A DNA stretch of 64,000 nucleotides. It comes from Bradyrhizobium sp. 186. GTDB lineage: Bacteria > Pseudomonadota > Alphaproteobacteria > Rhizobiales > Xanthobacteraceae. A program made the translations under genes and the position numbers. Positions 32,515 to 43,646 of the stretch are shown here, piece by piece. The notes under the pieces were generated by a model that did no database searches, had not been told where the DNA came from, and saw only the letters and a list, made by a program, of their open reading frames with translations. Location of the stretch: the NCBI RefSeq assembly GCF_023101685.1, contig NZ_CP082164.1, positions 3,162,001 to 3,226,000 of the forward strand. The letters run 5' to 3'. The first letter of the stretch is position 1, and every line of letters starts with the position of its first letter.

Positions 32515-32661
32515 GGTCCGATAATGCCTTTTCGGCGCTCCACGTCGGAGACGACAGATGTGAGCGTCGGTTGCAGTCGAGACAACCAGGGACGTCGCTT
32601 CTCAAATCGGTCGGAACTGTTCATTGTGCCGGCCCGAAACGATGGAAGCGGAGCAGCAACA

Positions 32662-34125
32662 ATGTCGGACAAGCTCTCGCGTCGCCAGTTCGCGAAGATC
32701 GCGGGATTGTCCGCAGCCGGGATAGCCAGCCCCCTCGAGGTCGCCGAGGCCAGACCGGACTCGGCGCCGCGTGGCGGCAGCGACTTCCCGGCGGGCTTCG
32801 TCTGGGGCACGGCGACCTCGTCCTATCAGGTGGAGGGCGCCGTCAACGAGGACGGGCGAGGGGCCTCGATCTGGGACAGGTTCGCCCGTATCCCCGGCAA
32901 GATCGAGGACGGCTCCACTGGCGACCGCGCCAACGAGCACTATCACCGCTACAAGGAGGATATCGCGCTCATCAAGGAGCTCGGCTGCAAGGCCTACCGC
33001 TTCTCGGTCGCCTGGCCACGTGTGTTTCCGAACGGCGACGGCAAGCCGAACCCGAAGGGGCTCGACTTCTACAATCGCCTTGTCGACGAGCTCCTGAAGA
33101 ACGACATCGAGCCGTGGCTGACGCTCTATCATTGGGACCTGCCGCAATCGCTCCAGGACCGCTTCGGAGGCTGGCGCTCGACGGAGACCTGCAAGATTTT
33201 TGGCGACTACGCGGCCTATGTCGCCGAGCATCTGACCGATCGCGTCAAGAACGTGTTCACTCTGAACGAGAGCGGCCGCTTCGTCCATTTCGGCTATGGC
33301 ATCGGCATCGACGCGCCGGGCGTGACGCTGCCGCAAGCCGAGGTCAACCAGATCAGGCACAACAGCGCGCTCGCGCATGGGCTCGCGGTGCAGGCGGTGC
33401 GCGCCCATGGCCGCCGCGGCACGCGTGTCGGTCCGGCCGAGAACATCGATGCCTGCGCGCCCGCGATCGACACGCCCGAGAACGTCCGCGCTGCCGAGAT
33501 CGCGCTGCGCGAGATGAATGCCGGCTATCTCAACGTCATCATGGAGGGACGGTATACCGACGCCTTCCTCAAATTCGCGGGCGCGAACGCGCCGAAATTC
33601 ACCGACGCGGAATTGAAGATCATCTCTTCGCCGGTCGATTTCCTCGGCCTCAACATCTACGCGCCGCAGAACTACGTGGTGGCTTCCGATGAGGGCACGG
33701 GCTTCATGCCGCTGCCGATTCCAAAATCGTTTCCGCACATGAATTCGGACTGGCTTCGCGTCGGCCCCGAGACGCTCTACTGGGTGCCGAAGTTAGCTGC
33801 AAAAATCTGGAAGACGGACGCGATCTATATCAGCGAGAACGGTACCTCCGGTGAGGACCAGGTCATGCCCGACGGCAAGATCTACGACACCGACCGGATC
33901 ATGTACCTGCGCAACTATCTATCGCAGCTCCAGCGCGCCACCGCCGAGGGCGTGCCGGTGCGCGGCTATTTCCTCTGGAGCCTGATGGACAATTTCGAAT
34001 GGGTGTTCGGGCTCAACAAGCGCTTTGGCCTCTATCACGTCAATTTCGACACGCAGGTCCGCACGCCAAAGCTCAGCGCCAGCTTCTATCGCAACGTGAT
34101 CGCGAACAACGCGGCGGGGGTGTGA
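32662..34125 (+). CDS. Glycoside hydrolase family 1 beta-glucosidase, Tat-exported
   Basis: 487 residues from ATG 32662 (MSDKLSRRQFAKIAGLSAAG), a twin-arginine leader (S-R-R-Q-F-A-K), so the enzyme is likely exported folded, whereas most bacterial GH1 enzymes are cytoplasmic. GH1 features: FPAGFVWGTATSSYQVEGA, YRFSVAWPRVFP, LYHWDLPQSL, acid/base E203 in FTLNESGRF, nucleophile E392 in IYISENGTSG, and FLWSLMDNFEWVFG. The usual T-(F/L)-N-E-P has Ser in place of Pro here. Expected to cleave beta-linked glucosides from plant material. Monocistronic; frame upstream of 32662 is not coding. Confidence 0.9.
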   Translation: MSDKLSRRQFAKIAGLSAAGIASPLEVAEARPDSAPRGGSDFPAGFVWGTATSSYQVEGAVNEDGRGASIWDRFARIPGKIEDGSTGDRANEHYHRYKEDIALIKELGCKAYRFSVAWPRVFPNGDGKPNPKGLDFYNRLVDELLKNDIEPWLTLYHWDLPQSLQDRFGGWRSTETCKIFGDYAAYVAEHLTDRVKNVFTLNESGRFVHFGYGIGIDAPGVTLPQAEVNQIRHNSALAHGLAVQAVRAHGRRGTRVGPAENIDACAPAIDTPENVRAAEIALREMNAGYLNVIMEGRYTDAFLKFAGANAPKFTDAELKIISSPVDFLGLNIYAPQNYVVASDEGTGFMPLPIPKSFPHMNSDWLRVGPETLYWVPKLAAKIWKTDAIYISENGTSGEDQVMPDGKIYDTDRIMYLRNYLSQLQRATAEGVPVRGYFLWSLMDNFEWVFGLNKRFGLYHVNFDTQVRTPKLSASFYRNVIANNAAGV

Positions 34126-34362
34126 TCTTCGCCTTTCGCCGCAAGCGGAGCGAACTAAAGCGAAATTGCGCGATTGCCGTTGTTTTGCCCGACCTATCAA
34201 TTGGTTCGCGGGCGTCACCGCGCCTCGTCCGGCAACCGCGTTTCTACTTTGCATGGGGTTGTTTTTCACTTTTTTGCAAAGAAGGAGCGCGCCGGCGCGC
34301 ATTGACTCCGTTCTCCCCCTGATTCAAAACGACCCCAATCATTCAAAAAGAGGATAACGCCA

Positions 34363-35592
34363 ATGACCGATGCACTCATCATCGATGCCTGCCGGACCCC
34401 GCGGGGCGTCGGCAAGGCCGGCAAGGGGGCGCTGTCCGGCATTCATCCGCAGCAATTGGGGGCGACCGTGCTGCGCGCGCTCGCCGACCGCACCGGCATC
34501 AACACCGCCGACGTCGACGACATCGTCTGGGGCTGCAGCGCGCAGGTCGCGACCCAGAGCGGCGATCTCGGGCGGATGTCGGCGCTCGATGCCGGCTATG
34601 ACGTGCGCGCCAGCGCTGTGACGCTCGACCGCTTCTGCGGCTCCGGCATCACCAGCGTGAACATGGCGGCGGCCTCGATCATGTCGGGTACGGAAGACCT
34701 CGTCATCGCCGGCGGCTGCGAGATGATGTCGATGGAGGGACGCCGCGGCGGCCCGATGATGATGGACAGCGGCAATCTGCGGCTGCGCGCAAGGCATCCG
34801 CAGTCGCATCAGGGTGTCTGCGCCGATGCGATCGCGACCATGGAAGGCATCACGCGGCAGGACGTCGATGCGCTCGGGCTCGAAAGCCAGAAGCGCGCGG
34901 CGCATGCGATCGAGCACGGCCATTTCAAGAAGAGCCTCGTGCCCGTCCATCGCGAGGACGGCAGCCTCGCACTCGACCGCGAAGAGTATCCGCGGCCGCA
35001 GACCACGATGGAAGGGCTCAGCAGCCTCAAGCCCGCATTCCCCGCGATTGCCGACTATGCGCTCGACGACAAGGGCACGACCTATCGTGGTCTCATCCTC
35101 CAGCAATATCCGGACCTCAAGATCGACTTCGTGCACCATGCCGGCAATTCGTCGGGCGTCGTCGACGGTGCGGCCGCGATCCTGCTGGCCTCGCCCGCTT
35201 ATGCCAAGGCGCATGGCCTGAAGCCGCGCGCCCGCGTGGTTGCGATGGCGAACATGGGCGACTCCCCGACGCTGATGCTGAATGCGCCGGTGCCGGCCAC
35301 GCGCAAGGTGGTGGCGAAGGCGGGGCTGACCATCGACGACATCGATCTGTTCGAGATCAACGAGGCCTTTGCGGTGGTGGCGGAAAAATACATCCGCGAT
35401 CTCAAGCTCGATCGCGCCAGGGTCAACGTCAATGGCGGCTCGATCGCACTCGGCCACCCCATCGGCGCGACCGGCTCGATCCTGATCGGCACCGTGCTCG
35501 ACGAGCTCGAACGCCGCGGCCTCAAGCGCGGCCTCGTCACCATGTGCGCCGCCGGCGGCATGGCGCCCGCGGTCATCATCGAGCGCATCTAG
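34363..35592 (+). CDS. Thiolase (acetyl-CoA C-acyltransferase)
   Basis: 409 residues, full length. Catalytic residues: nucleophile C92 in LDRFCGSGITS, the N-E-A-F-A motif (EINEAFAVVAEKY), His in GGSIALGHPIGATG, and the second Cys in MCAAGGMAPAVI. It condenses or cleaves acyl-CoA in the cytoplasm in fatty acid beta-oxidation or related degradation. The N-terminus MTDALIIDACRTPRGVGKAGKGALSG matches the degradative (FadA/FadI-like) group. It stands alone between GH1 and HU genes, so pathway assignment is open. GAGGA lies about 7 nt before the ATG. Confidence 0.93.
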   Translation: MTDALIIDACRTPRGVGKAGKGALSGIHPQQLGATVLRALADRTGINTADVDDIVWGCSAQVATQSGDLGRMSALDAGYDVRASAVTLDRFCGSGITSVNMAAASIMSGTEDLVIAGGCEMMSMEGRRGGPMMMDSGNLRLRARHPQSHQGVCADAIATMEGITRQDVDALGLESQKRAAHAIEHGHFKKSLVPVHREDGSLALDREEYPRPQTTMEGLSSLKPAFPAIADYALDDKGTTYRGLILQQYPDLKIDFVHHAGNSSGVVDGAAAILLASPAYAKAHGLKPRARVVAMANMGDSPTLMLNAPVPATRKVVAKAGLTIDDIDLFEINEAFAVVAEKYIRDLKLDRARVNVNGGSIALGHPIGATGSILIGTVLDELERRGLKRGLVTMCAAGGMAPAVIIERI

Positions 35593-35614
35593 CCTTATTT
35601 TCTAGGGTGAATCG

Positions 35615-35643
35615 CGACCGGCCTCGCATAAAGAGGCCGGTCG
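35615..35643 (+). terminator. Hairpin after the thiolase gene
   Basis: CGACCGGCCTC (35615-35625) pairs exactly with 35633-35643 across a 7-nt loop, 22 nt after the thiolase stop. T-rich run is absent, so it is a likely but not textbook terminator. Confidence 0.6.
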
Positions 35644-35872
35644 TCGCTTGTCGAAAGCATCGAATCAGCTTTAGCAAGGCGGCTTGCGGGCCTTTGAAAC
35701 AAGGCAAAATCCACTGCCTAGGCTCCTTCCGCTCAGGAAGTGGCTAAAAAGCAGGGTTTTTTGCCACAGGGGGCCAAAAAAGCCCGTAAAACCGCGACAA
35801 AACTGTGCAGAAGGCTATAGGCCTTCAACGGTTGGTCTAATATGCAACCGCCAACGAATCAGAGGAGACACG

Positions 35873-36175
35873 ATGCCAACCCAAATGTCCAAATCGCAGC
35901 TGATCGAAAAGATTGCGACCACCACCGAGCTTTCCAAGCGCGACGTCAAGAGCGTCATGGAGACTCTGACCGATGTCGGCCACAAGGAGCTGAAGAAGAA
36001 CGGCCTGTTCCTGGTGCCGGGCTTCGCCAAGTTCGTGGTCATCAAGAAGCCCGCGACCAAGGCGCGCAAGGGCACCAACCCGTTCACGGGTGAAGAGATG
36101 ATGTTCAAGGCCAAGCCGGCCCGGAAGATCGTCCGCGCCCGCCCGGTCAAGGCCGCCAAGGACGCTGTGGGCTAA
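35873..36175 (+). CDS. HU-family DNA-binding protein
   Basis: 100 residues from ATG 35873 with AGAGGAGA just upstream. The HU/IHF fold is evident: MSKSQLIEKIATTTELSKRDVKSVMETL forms the N-terminal helices, GLFLVPGFAKFVVIKKPATKARKGTNPFTGEEM spans the saddle and DNA-wrapping arm, with the KARKGTNPxTG motif typical of HU. The C-terminal KPARKIVRARPVKAAKDAVG is a short basic extension. It is a separate transcript with its own terminator. The 280-nt leader is unusually long for a small gene and contains several T- and A-rich stretches. Confidence 0.92.
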   Translation: MPTQMSKSQLIEKIATTTELSKRDVKSVMETLTDVGHKELKKNGLFLVPGFAKFVVIKKPATKARKGTNPFTGEEMMFKAKPARKIVRARPVKAAKDAVG

Positions 36176-36182
36176 GAACGCA

Positions 36183-36212
36183 AAGGCCCCCTCCCAGGAG
36201 GGGGCCTTTTAT
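36183..36212 (+). terminator. Rho-independent terminator of the HU gene
   Basis: AAGGCCCCCTCC (36183-36194) and GGAGGGGGCCTT (36197-36208) pair perfectly and are followed by TTATCTT. It begins 8 nt after the HU stop. Confidence 0.9.
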
Positions 36213-36245
36213 CTTGAACGACCGCGAGGGTTGAGACGGAGGGGA

Positions 36246-36401
36246 TCAGCCCTTGCGGCGCTTCACTCGCACCGGGACCGGCTGAAGCCGCGGCTCCGGT
36301 GTCGCCAGCGCATCGCGAACCCGGTCGATCGCGCGATCGAGCAATCGGCGCAGCCGCTGCGCTTTCCGCGATTTCTTCGCTCTTTCCAACAATTCTTTCA
36401 T
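36246..36401 (-). CDS. 51-residue basic protein just downstream of lon
   Basis: An ATG at 36401 opens a 51-residue frame ending at TGA 36246-36248. It begins 5 nt after the lon stop, close enough to be translated from the lon message. The peptide is helical and strongly basic: [20 protein letters not shown], then [17 protein letters not shown], ending VRVKRRKG, with 17 Arg or Lys residues. No family is recognised. It might bind nucleic acid or act as an adaptor or substrate of Lon. It ends facing the HU terminator, so both genes converge there. Confidence 0.6.
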   Translation of the reverse strand: MKELLERAKKSRKAQRLRRLLDRAIDRVRDALATPEPRLQPVPVRVKRRKG

Positions 36402-36406
36402 TGCTT

Positions 36407-38788
<2,382 letters not shown>

Positions 38789-38796
38789 GATCGACC

Positions 38797-39180
38797 TCAG
38801 GATTTGGCGAGGCGCAGTGCGACGCAGCCGTCCATCACGAAGCGGCTGATGGCGTAGCGGCCAAGGGGGATCTGAATGCGCCGCTCGAAGCGGCCCTGCG
38901 GCAGCTCGAGCCGGTGAATGCGGGCGTTGCGAAGCTCCGGCGGCAGCGTGCGCTGGCCGGAGATGACGAGCACGCCGTCATGGATCACCGTCTCGACATT
39001 GTCGGGATTGACGCCGGGAAGCGCGACCAGGATCAACAGCTCATGCTCGGTTTCGAGCACGTCGATCGGGGGTTCCCAGCAGGCTTCCTGGCGGCCGAAC
39101 TGCTGGCGCATCCGTTCGGCGCGGGTCAGCGAGTCCAGGGCTTCGGACAGCATCCAGTCGAGGGGATTTTTGCGTTGCAT
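38797..39180 (-). CDS. Small heat-shock protein, Hsp20 family
   Basis: 127 residues from ATG 39180 (MQRKNPLDWMLSEAL). The alpha-crystallin domain is seen in PPIDVLETEHELLILVALPGVNPDNVETVIHDGVLVISGQRTLP and ends with the GRFERRIQIPLGRY stretch, close to the usual G-x-F-x-R-x-(I/L)-x-L-P. The C-terminal I-x-I anchor is not obvious, and the tail VALRLAKS is short, which may alter oligomer size. It lies 8 nt upstream of lon on the same strand, so chaperone and protease are likely cotranscribed. Confidence 0.85.
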   Translation of the reverse strand: MQRKNPLDWMLSEALDSLTRAERMRQQFGRQEACWEPPIDVLETEHELLILVALPGVNPDNVETVIHDGVLVISGQRTLPPELRNARIHRLELPQGRFERRIQIPLGRYAISRFVMDGCVALRLAKS

Positions 39181-39362
39181 GGCAAACTCGGGGGAAGGCG
39201 CTGCAATTGGAAATTCAGCATATGGGGATGGTTCCCCGGAAATCCAGCAGCGCGCGTTCGGAGCATGCCTGGCCCTCTGATCGGAGGGTGGCCTTGTAGT
39301 CAGCCGTCTCGGCGCCACGGATGTGTTCCGTGGCGCCGTCGGCAACAATTGGCCGGCGCGGC

Positions 39363-39929
39363 TTAGGCCGCGGCGCGGTATTCCTCTTCCGCTTCGAGGT
39401 TGATCACGGAGGTGGCGAGCTCGGTCAGGGTGTGGTCGGTCGCCTCTTCCTCGTCCAGCGTCGCTTGCAGCAGCCTTGCTGCGTCCTGCATGCCGAGCTC
39501 CTCTGCCCAGGTGCGCAACGTGCCGTAGCGGGAGATCTCGTAGTGCTCGACGGCTTGCGCCGCAGCGAGCAGGCCGGCGTCGAGGGCAGGGGCGTTCTTG
39601 AACTCCTTCATGATCTCGGCGCCTTCGTCAGTAATGCCGTTGATCGCTTCGCACGGCTTGCCGCGCGCCGGCTTGCCCAGCATCTTGAAGACCTGGTCCA
39701 GCCGTTTGACATGGCCCTGCGTCTCGCGCAGATGCTTGTTGAAGGCGGCGGCAAGGTCTTTCGAATGTGCGGCCTTGGCCATCTTCGGCAGGATCCTGAT
39801 GATCTTGTTCTCGGCGAAATAGATGTCCTTCAGCGTTGCCAGAAACAGGTCGCTCAGCATCTTCGGTGCCTGACGCGCGCGGCGCGCCGACGATTTTTTG
39901 GTTGTGCGTTTCTTCGCTCGTTTGGCCAT
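39363..39929 (-). CDS. DUF892 (YciE/YciF-type) ferritin-like stress protein
   Basis: 188 residues from ATG 39929 (MAKRAKKRTTKKS). A basic tail of about 25 residues precedes a four-helix ferritin-like domain: MLSDLFLATLKDIYFAENKIIRILPKMA, LAAAFNKHLRETQGHVKRLDQVF, AAQAVEHYEISRYGTLRTWAEELG, ATLDEEEATDHTLTELA. Glu and His residues E-x6-Y and E-x-x-H suitable for a di-metal site are kept. Proteins of this family respond to osmotic and general stress. It lies upstream of hsp20 and lon on the same strand across about 180 nt. Confidence 0.9.
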   Translation of the reverse strand: MAKRAKKRTTKKSSARRARQAPKMLSDLFLATLKDIYFAENKIIRILPKMAKAAHSKDLAAAFNKHLRETQGHVKRLDQVFKMLGKPARGKPCEAINGITDEGAEIMKEFKNAPALDAGLLAAAQAVEHYEISRYGTLRTWAEELGMQDAARLLQATLDEEEATDHTLTELATSVINLEAEEEYRAAA

Positions 39930-40041
39930 AAATCCTCCTCTTGAGGCGACACGGGAAGGCATGCGCTTCCTCAATCCTCAGCCGATAAAGACTTTGAGGA
40001 AGCGATGGTTCCAAGCGACACGACGTGCGAGCCGCGACCGG

Positions 40042-40248
40042 TCAGCTCGGACGCTTGTAGGGGTCTTCCTGCCGTTGCAGCGCCTCGGTGTCGCGGTCGA
40101 GCCGTGCGCGCTCGCTGCGCCGGAGGCGGCCCGCCTTCGCCACCCCATAGGCGAGCACGGCGCCGAGCAGGAACGCGCCGATGAACCAGAGCCAGAGCAG
40201 GTTGGCCGAGAGGTGGCCGAGGAGCATTCCGATTCCGCTATCGCTCAT
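40042..40248 (-). CDS. Small membrane protein with one or two spans
   Basis: 68 residues from ATG 40248 (MSDSGIGMLLGHLSANL). A hydrophobic stretch (LLWLWFIGAFLLGAVLAYGVA) is followed by a basic and charged cytoplasmic tail (RLRRSERARLDRDTEALQRQEDPYKRPS). GGAGACGAA precedes the start. No named family is known to me. It is a lone gene beside DUF892 and divergent from MarC. Confidence 0.6.
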   Translation of the reverse strand: MSDSGIGMLLGHLSANLLWLWFIGAFLLGAVLAYGVAKAGRLRRSERARLDRDTEALQRQEDPYKRPS

Positions 40249-40338
40249 TGTTCGTCTCCGGGTGATTTGCAAAGCGGTTCTCCCGGGCTAAGCCAGTCCG
40301 GCAGCCATCGTTCCTGCGTCTAAGGAGCACACCGAGAC

Positions 40339-40965
40339 ATGATCGACTTTGCCCTATCCGCCTTCGTGACGCTGCTGCTGGTGGTCGATCCCGTCGGCCT
40401 TGCGCCGGCTTTCCTCGCCGCGACCGGGGGCATGCCCGACAAGGTCAAGCGGACGATAGCGCTGCGCGCGCCGCTCATCGCAGCTTCGATCCTGGTGGTG
40501 ATCGCGATGATCGGAAACTGGCTGTTGCGCCAGCTCGGGATCGGCATCCCCGCCTTCCAGATCGCCGGCGGGCTTCTCCTGTTCGGCGTGTCCTACCAGA
40601 TGATCTTCGGCGACCGTCCGCACCGCGAGGCGCGGGAGGCCGACAAGGCGACCTCCGAGCATGCCTCCGACGTGGCGGTGTTTCCGCTGGCGATCCCGAT
40701 GATGGCCGGTCCCGGCGCGATCGCGACCACACTGCTGCTGACGGGCGATGCCGGCTATGGGGCAAGGCTGGCGATCATCATCGCCGTCGTTCTCGCCGTC
40801 TGCCTGCTGTGCATGCTCTGCTTTGCCTCCGCGAGCCTGATCGCGCGTACCCTCGGGCGCACCGGCAATGCCGTGCTTTCGCGCGTTCTCGGCATGCTGC
40901 TCGCGGCCTATTCGGTGCAGTTCGTGATCAACGGCATCGCTGCCGTCCGGGCGAGCCTGTCGTAG
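40339..40965 (+). CDS. MarC-family integral membrane protein (UPF0056)
   Basis: 208 residues with six membrane spans. The N-terminal IDFALSAFVTLLLVVDPVGLAPAFLAAT holds the family's D-P-x-G motif. Later features are the LLLFGVSYQMIF span, VAVFPLAIPMMAGPGAIATTLLL (the P-x-x-x-G-P-G-A motif) and LIARTLGRTGNAVLSRVLGMLLAAYSVQFVINGI. Members are widespread; a link to antibiotic resistance has been withdrawn and function is unknown. A well-placed AAGGAG precedes the ATG. Confidence 0.92.
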   Translation: MIDFALSAFVTLLLVVDPVGLAPAFLAATGGMPDKVKRTIALRAPLIAASILVVIAMIGNWLLRQLGIGIPAFQIAGGLLLFGVSYQMIFGDRPHREAREADKATSEHASDVAVFPLAIPMMAGPGAIATTLLLTGDAGYGARLAIIIAVVLAVCLLCMLCFASASLIARTLGRTGNAVLSRVLGMLLAAYSVQFVINGIAAVRASLS

Positions 40966-41123
40966 GGCTGCGTCAATCTGTTAATTTATTGATTTTACCG
41001 TATATTTCGTGGTCAATCGGGACACGGGCAAGGCGATGCACGGTCCGATCCGGTTTCTCTTGCACTGCTATATTGCTTTGACGTACTTCCCGTCTAACAA
41101 ACGCCCATCGCCGGGAAATCGAG

Positions 41124-41777
41124 ATGTCGATGACAGCGGACGAGCTCGACAAGGGACAGGCCATCATCGACGCTTGCCGCCGCATGAATGCGCTCGGCAT
41201 CAACCAGGGCACCTCGGGCAATATCAGCGTTCGGCACAAGGACGGGCTCCTGATCACGCCGACCAGCGTGCCCTATGACGCCATGACGCCCGCGCAGATC
41301 GTGTTCATGGCGATGGACGGCTCGCATGCGTCCAATCGGAAACCGTCGAGCGAGTGGCGCTTCCACCGCGACATCCTGAAGTCGCGCGACGACGTCAATG
41401 CCGTCGTGCACGCCCATCCGACCTATTCGACCATTCTGGCGATCATGGGCATGGACATCCCGCCGGTGCATTACATGATCGCGGCAGCCGGCGGCGACAG
41501 CATCCGCTGCGCACCCTATGCCACCTTTGGAACAGCGGAGCTGTCCGAGCATGCGGTGCGGGCGCTGGAGGGGCGGCTCGCCTGCCTGCTCGACCATCAC
41601 GGCATGATCGCGGTCGGCAAGACGCTGGACAAGGCGATGTGGCTCGCCGTCGAGGTCGAGACGCTGGCGCGGCAATATCACGGCTGCCTCCAGATCGGAA
41701 AACCTCCGTTGCTTTCGAGCGCCGAGATCGAGCGGGTCCGCCAGCGCATGTCCGGCTACGGCTTGTCGGAAGGATAG
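41124..41777 (+). CDS. Class II aldolase/adducin-family protein (fuculose-phosphate aldolase type)
   Basis: 217 residues. The class II aldolase fold is clear: GTSGNISVR (phosphate loop), LITPTSVPYDAM, the catalytic Glu in KPSSEWRFHRDIL, the zinc pair in VVHAHPTYSTILA, and the third zinc His in CLLDHHGMIAVGKTL. It would cleave a phosphorylated or free hydroxy-ketone sugar or lactaldehyde-type compound. No sugar kinase or isomerase lies nearby, so substrate is unknown. Followed 12 nt later by the ClC gene on the same strand. Confidence 0.9.
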   Translation: MSMTADELDKGQAIIDACRRMNALGINQGTSGNISVRHKDGLLITPTSVPYDAMTPAQIVFMAMDGSHASNRKPSSEWRFHRDILKSRDDVNAVVHAHPTYSTILAIMGMDIPPVHYMIAAAGGDSIRCAPYATFGTAELSEHAVRALEGRLACLLDHHGMIAVGKTLDKAMWLAVEVETLARQYHGCLQIGKPPLLSSAEIERVRQRMSGYGLSEG

Positions 41778-41789
41778 GGCAGGCAGTCG

Positions 41790-43577
41790 GTGTTGGTGCG
41801 GATCAGACATATCGTCGATCGCAAGGGATCGAACCGCGTCATGGCTCGCCTGCGCGCGCTCTTGCGCAGCAACGAGTTCTACCTGATCCCGCTCGCGCTC
41901 GTGATCGGCACGCTGGCCGGTGCGATCGTAACGCTGATGGCCGAGATCGCGCAGATCGCTCACGTCGTGATTTACGGCATTCCCATCGACGTCCGCCTGT
42001 CTGCCAATGCGCGGATCAGTCCCTGGGCGGCGCTGATCGCGCCTGCGCTCGGCGGGTTGGCGCTCGGCATCATGGAATGGTCGCGGCGGCGACTGAAACT
42101 ATCGAGTGCGGTCGACCCGATCGAGGCCAATGCACTGCGCGGCGGCAATCTGTCGATGCGCGACAGCGTGGTGGTGTCGAGCCAGACGCTGATCTCCAAC
42201 GGCTGCGGCGCCTCGGTCGGCCTCGAGGCCGGCTATACCCAGATCGGCTCGGGCATCGCCTCGCTGCTCGGCAAGTTCTTCAATCTCCGCCGCACCGATC
42301 TTCGCCTGATCGTCGGCTGCGGCGCCGCTGCGGCGATCGCGGCGGCGTTCGGCGCGCCGATCACCGGCGCCTTCTACGCCTGCGAACTGATCGTCGGCGT
42401 CTATTCGGTCGGCAGCGCGGCGCCAATCCTGGCGGCCTCGCTCGCCGGCGCACTGACTGCGCAATGGCTCGGCGGCGCGCCATATTCCCTCGAAATACCG
42501 AAGGTCAGTGCTGTCGGCGTCGAGCAATATCTCGCGTTGATCGGGCTTGCACTGGTCACCAGCGGCGTCGGCATCGCGGTGATGCGGTCGTCTTCGACGT
42601 TCGAGCGCCTGTTCGCCTGGCTGCCGATCTGGCTGCGCCCGGTGATCGGCGGTCTCATCGTCGGCGGCTTTGCCATCGTCACACCGCAGGTCCTCGCAGC
42701 CGGCCACGGCGCCATGGTGCTCGATCTGTTTCACGACATGACGATCGGCCTGATCGCGATCATCATCGCCCTGAAGTTGACGGCCTGCCTGATCTCGCTC
42801 GCCTCGGGTTTCCGCGGCGGTCTGTTCTTCGCCTCGCTGTTCGTCGGCAGCCTGATCGGAAAATTCTTCGCCGCGGTCCTTTTGCTCATCAGCCCGGAAT
42901 TCGTGATCGATCCGCTGGTCGCGATGCTGACGGGCATGGCGACGCTCGGCGTCGCCATCGTCGGCGGCCCCTTGACCATGTCGTTCCTCGTGCTCGAAAT
43001 GACCCGCAATGTCGACGTCACCGCCGTGGTGCTCGCCGGTTGCATCGTCACCTCGATCTGCGTGCGCTTCATGTTCGGCCATTCTTTCTCGACCTGGCGC
43101 CTGCATCTGCGTGGCGAGACCATCCGCAGTGCCAACGACGTCGGCTGGCTGCGCAACCTCACCGTCGAGCGTCTGATGCGCTCCGATGTCGGCAAGGTGC
43201 CGTCGACCACGACGATCGCCGCCGTTCGGCGCGAATTCGCGCTGGGATCGCGGCCCGGAATCGTCATCGTCAACAACGCCGACGAATATGTCGGCCTCGT
43301 CCTGCTGCCAGACCTGTTCTCCAGCGACCTCGATACCATCGCCGATGACATCCAGGTGATCGAGCTCGCGCGCCTGACCGACATCGTGCTGATCCCGGAA
43401 ATGAACGTGAAGTCGGCGATGGCGGTGTTCGACGAGGCGGAAGCCGAAATGCTGGCGGTGGTCGATTCCACCGACAGCCGCAAGGTGGTCGGCTTCCTCA
43501 CCGAGACCTTCGCCCGCCGCCGCTATGTCGAGGAGATCGACAAGGCCACGCGCGGCGTGCTGGGCGCGTTGTCGTAA
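41790..43577 (+). CDS. ClC-family chloride channel/antiporter with CBS domains
   Basis: 595 residues if the GTG at 41790 is used, or 578 from the ATG at 41841. About ten membrane helices, with ClC selectivity regions in variant form: GASVGLEAGYTQIGSG for the usual G-(K/R)-E-G-P stretch, keeping the gating-type Glu, and GFRGGLFFASLFVGSLIG for G-x-F-x-P. The C-terminal 150 residues carry two CBS-like units (VERLMRSDVGKVPSTTTIAAV and VLIPEMNVKSAMAVFDEAE) that usually bind adenine nucleotides. Replacement of the prolines may change the transported anion. Likely cotranscribed with the aldolase gene. Confidence 0.9.
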   Translation: MLVRIRHIVDRKGSNRVMARLRALLRSNEFYLIPLALVIGTLAGAIVTLMAEIAQIAHVVIYGIPIDVRLSANARISPWAALIAPALGGLALGIMEWSRRRLKLSSAVDPIEANALRGGNLSMRDSVVVSSQTLISNGCGASVGLEAGYTQIGSGIASLLGKFFNLRRTDLRLIVGCGAAAAIAAAFGAPITGAFYACELIVGVYSVGSAAPILAASLAGALTAQWLGGAPYSLEIPKVSAVGVEQYLALIGLALVTSGVGIAVMRSSSTFERLFAWLPIWLRPVIGGLIVGGFAIVTPQVLAAGHGAMVLDLFHDMTIGLIAIIIALKLTACLISLASGFRGGLFFASLFVGSLIGKFFAAVLLLISPEFVIDPLVAMLTGMATLGVAIVGGPLTMSFLVLEMTRNVDVTAVVLAGCIVTSICVRFMFGHSFSTWRLHLRGETIRSANDVGWLRNLTVERLMRSDVGKVPSTTTIAAVRREFALGSRPGIVIVNNADEYVGLVLLPDLFSSDLDTIADDIQVIELARLTDIVLIPEMNVKSAMAVFDEAEAEMLAVVDSTDSRKVVGFLTETFARRRYVEEIDKATRGVLGALS

Positions 43578-43646
43578 TCGCGCACAGTGGGCGATGCGCT
43601 CCAGAAATACTGGAACTACCGGGCCTAGAGGTCGCGCGATCCTCGC

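Noticed and set aside
32602..33738. A 378-residue frame on the minus strand within the GH1 gene
   Set aside because: Antisense shadow; the GH1 frame holds both catalytic glutamates.
41354..43348. A 664-residue frame overlapping the aldolase and ClC genes
   Set aside because: Arg- and Ala-rich with no known motif; the overlapping genes on the same strand have clear catalytic or membrane features.
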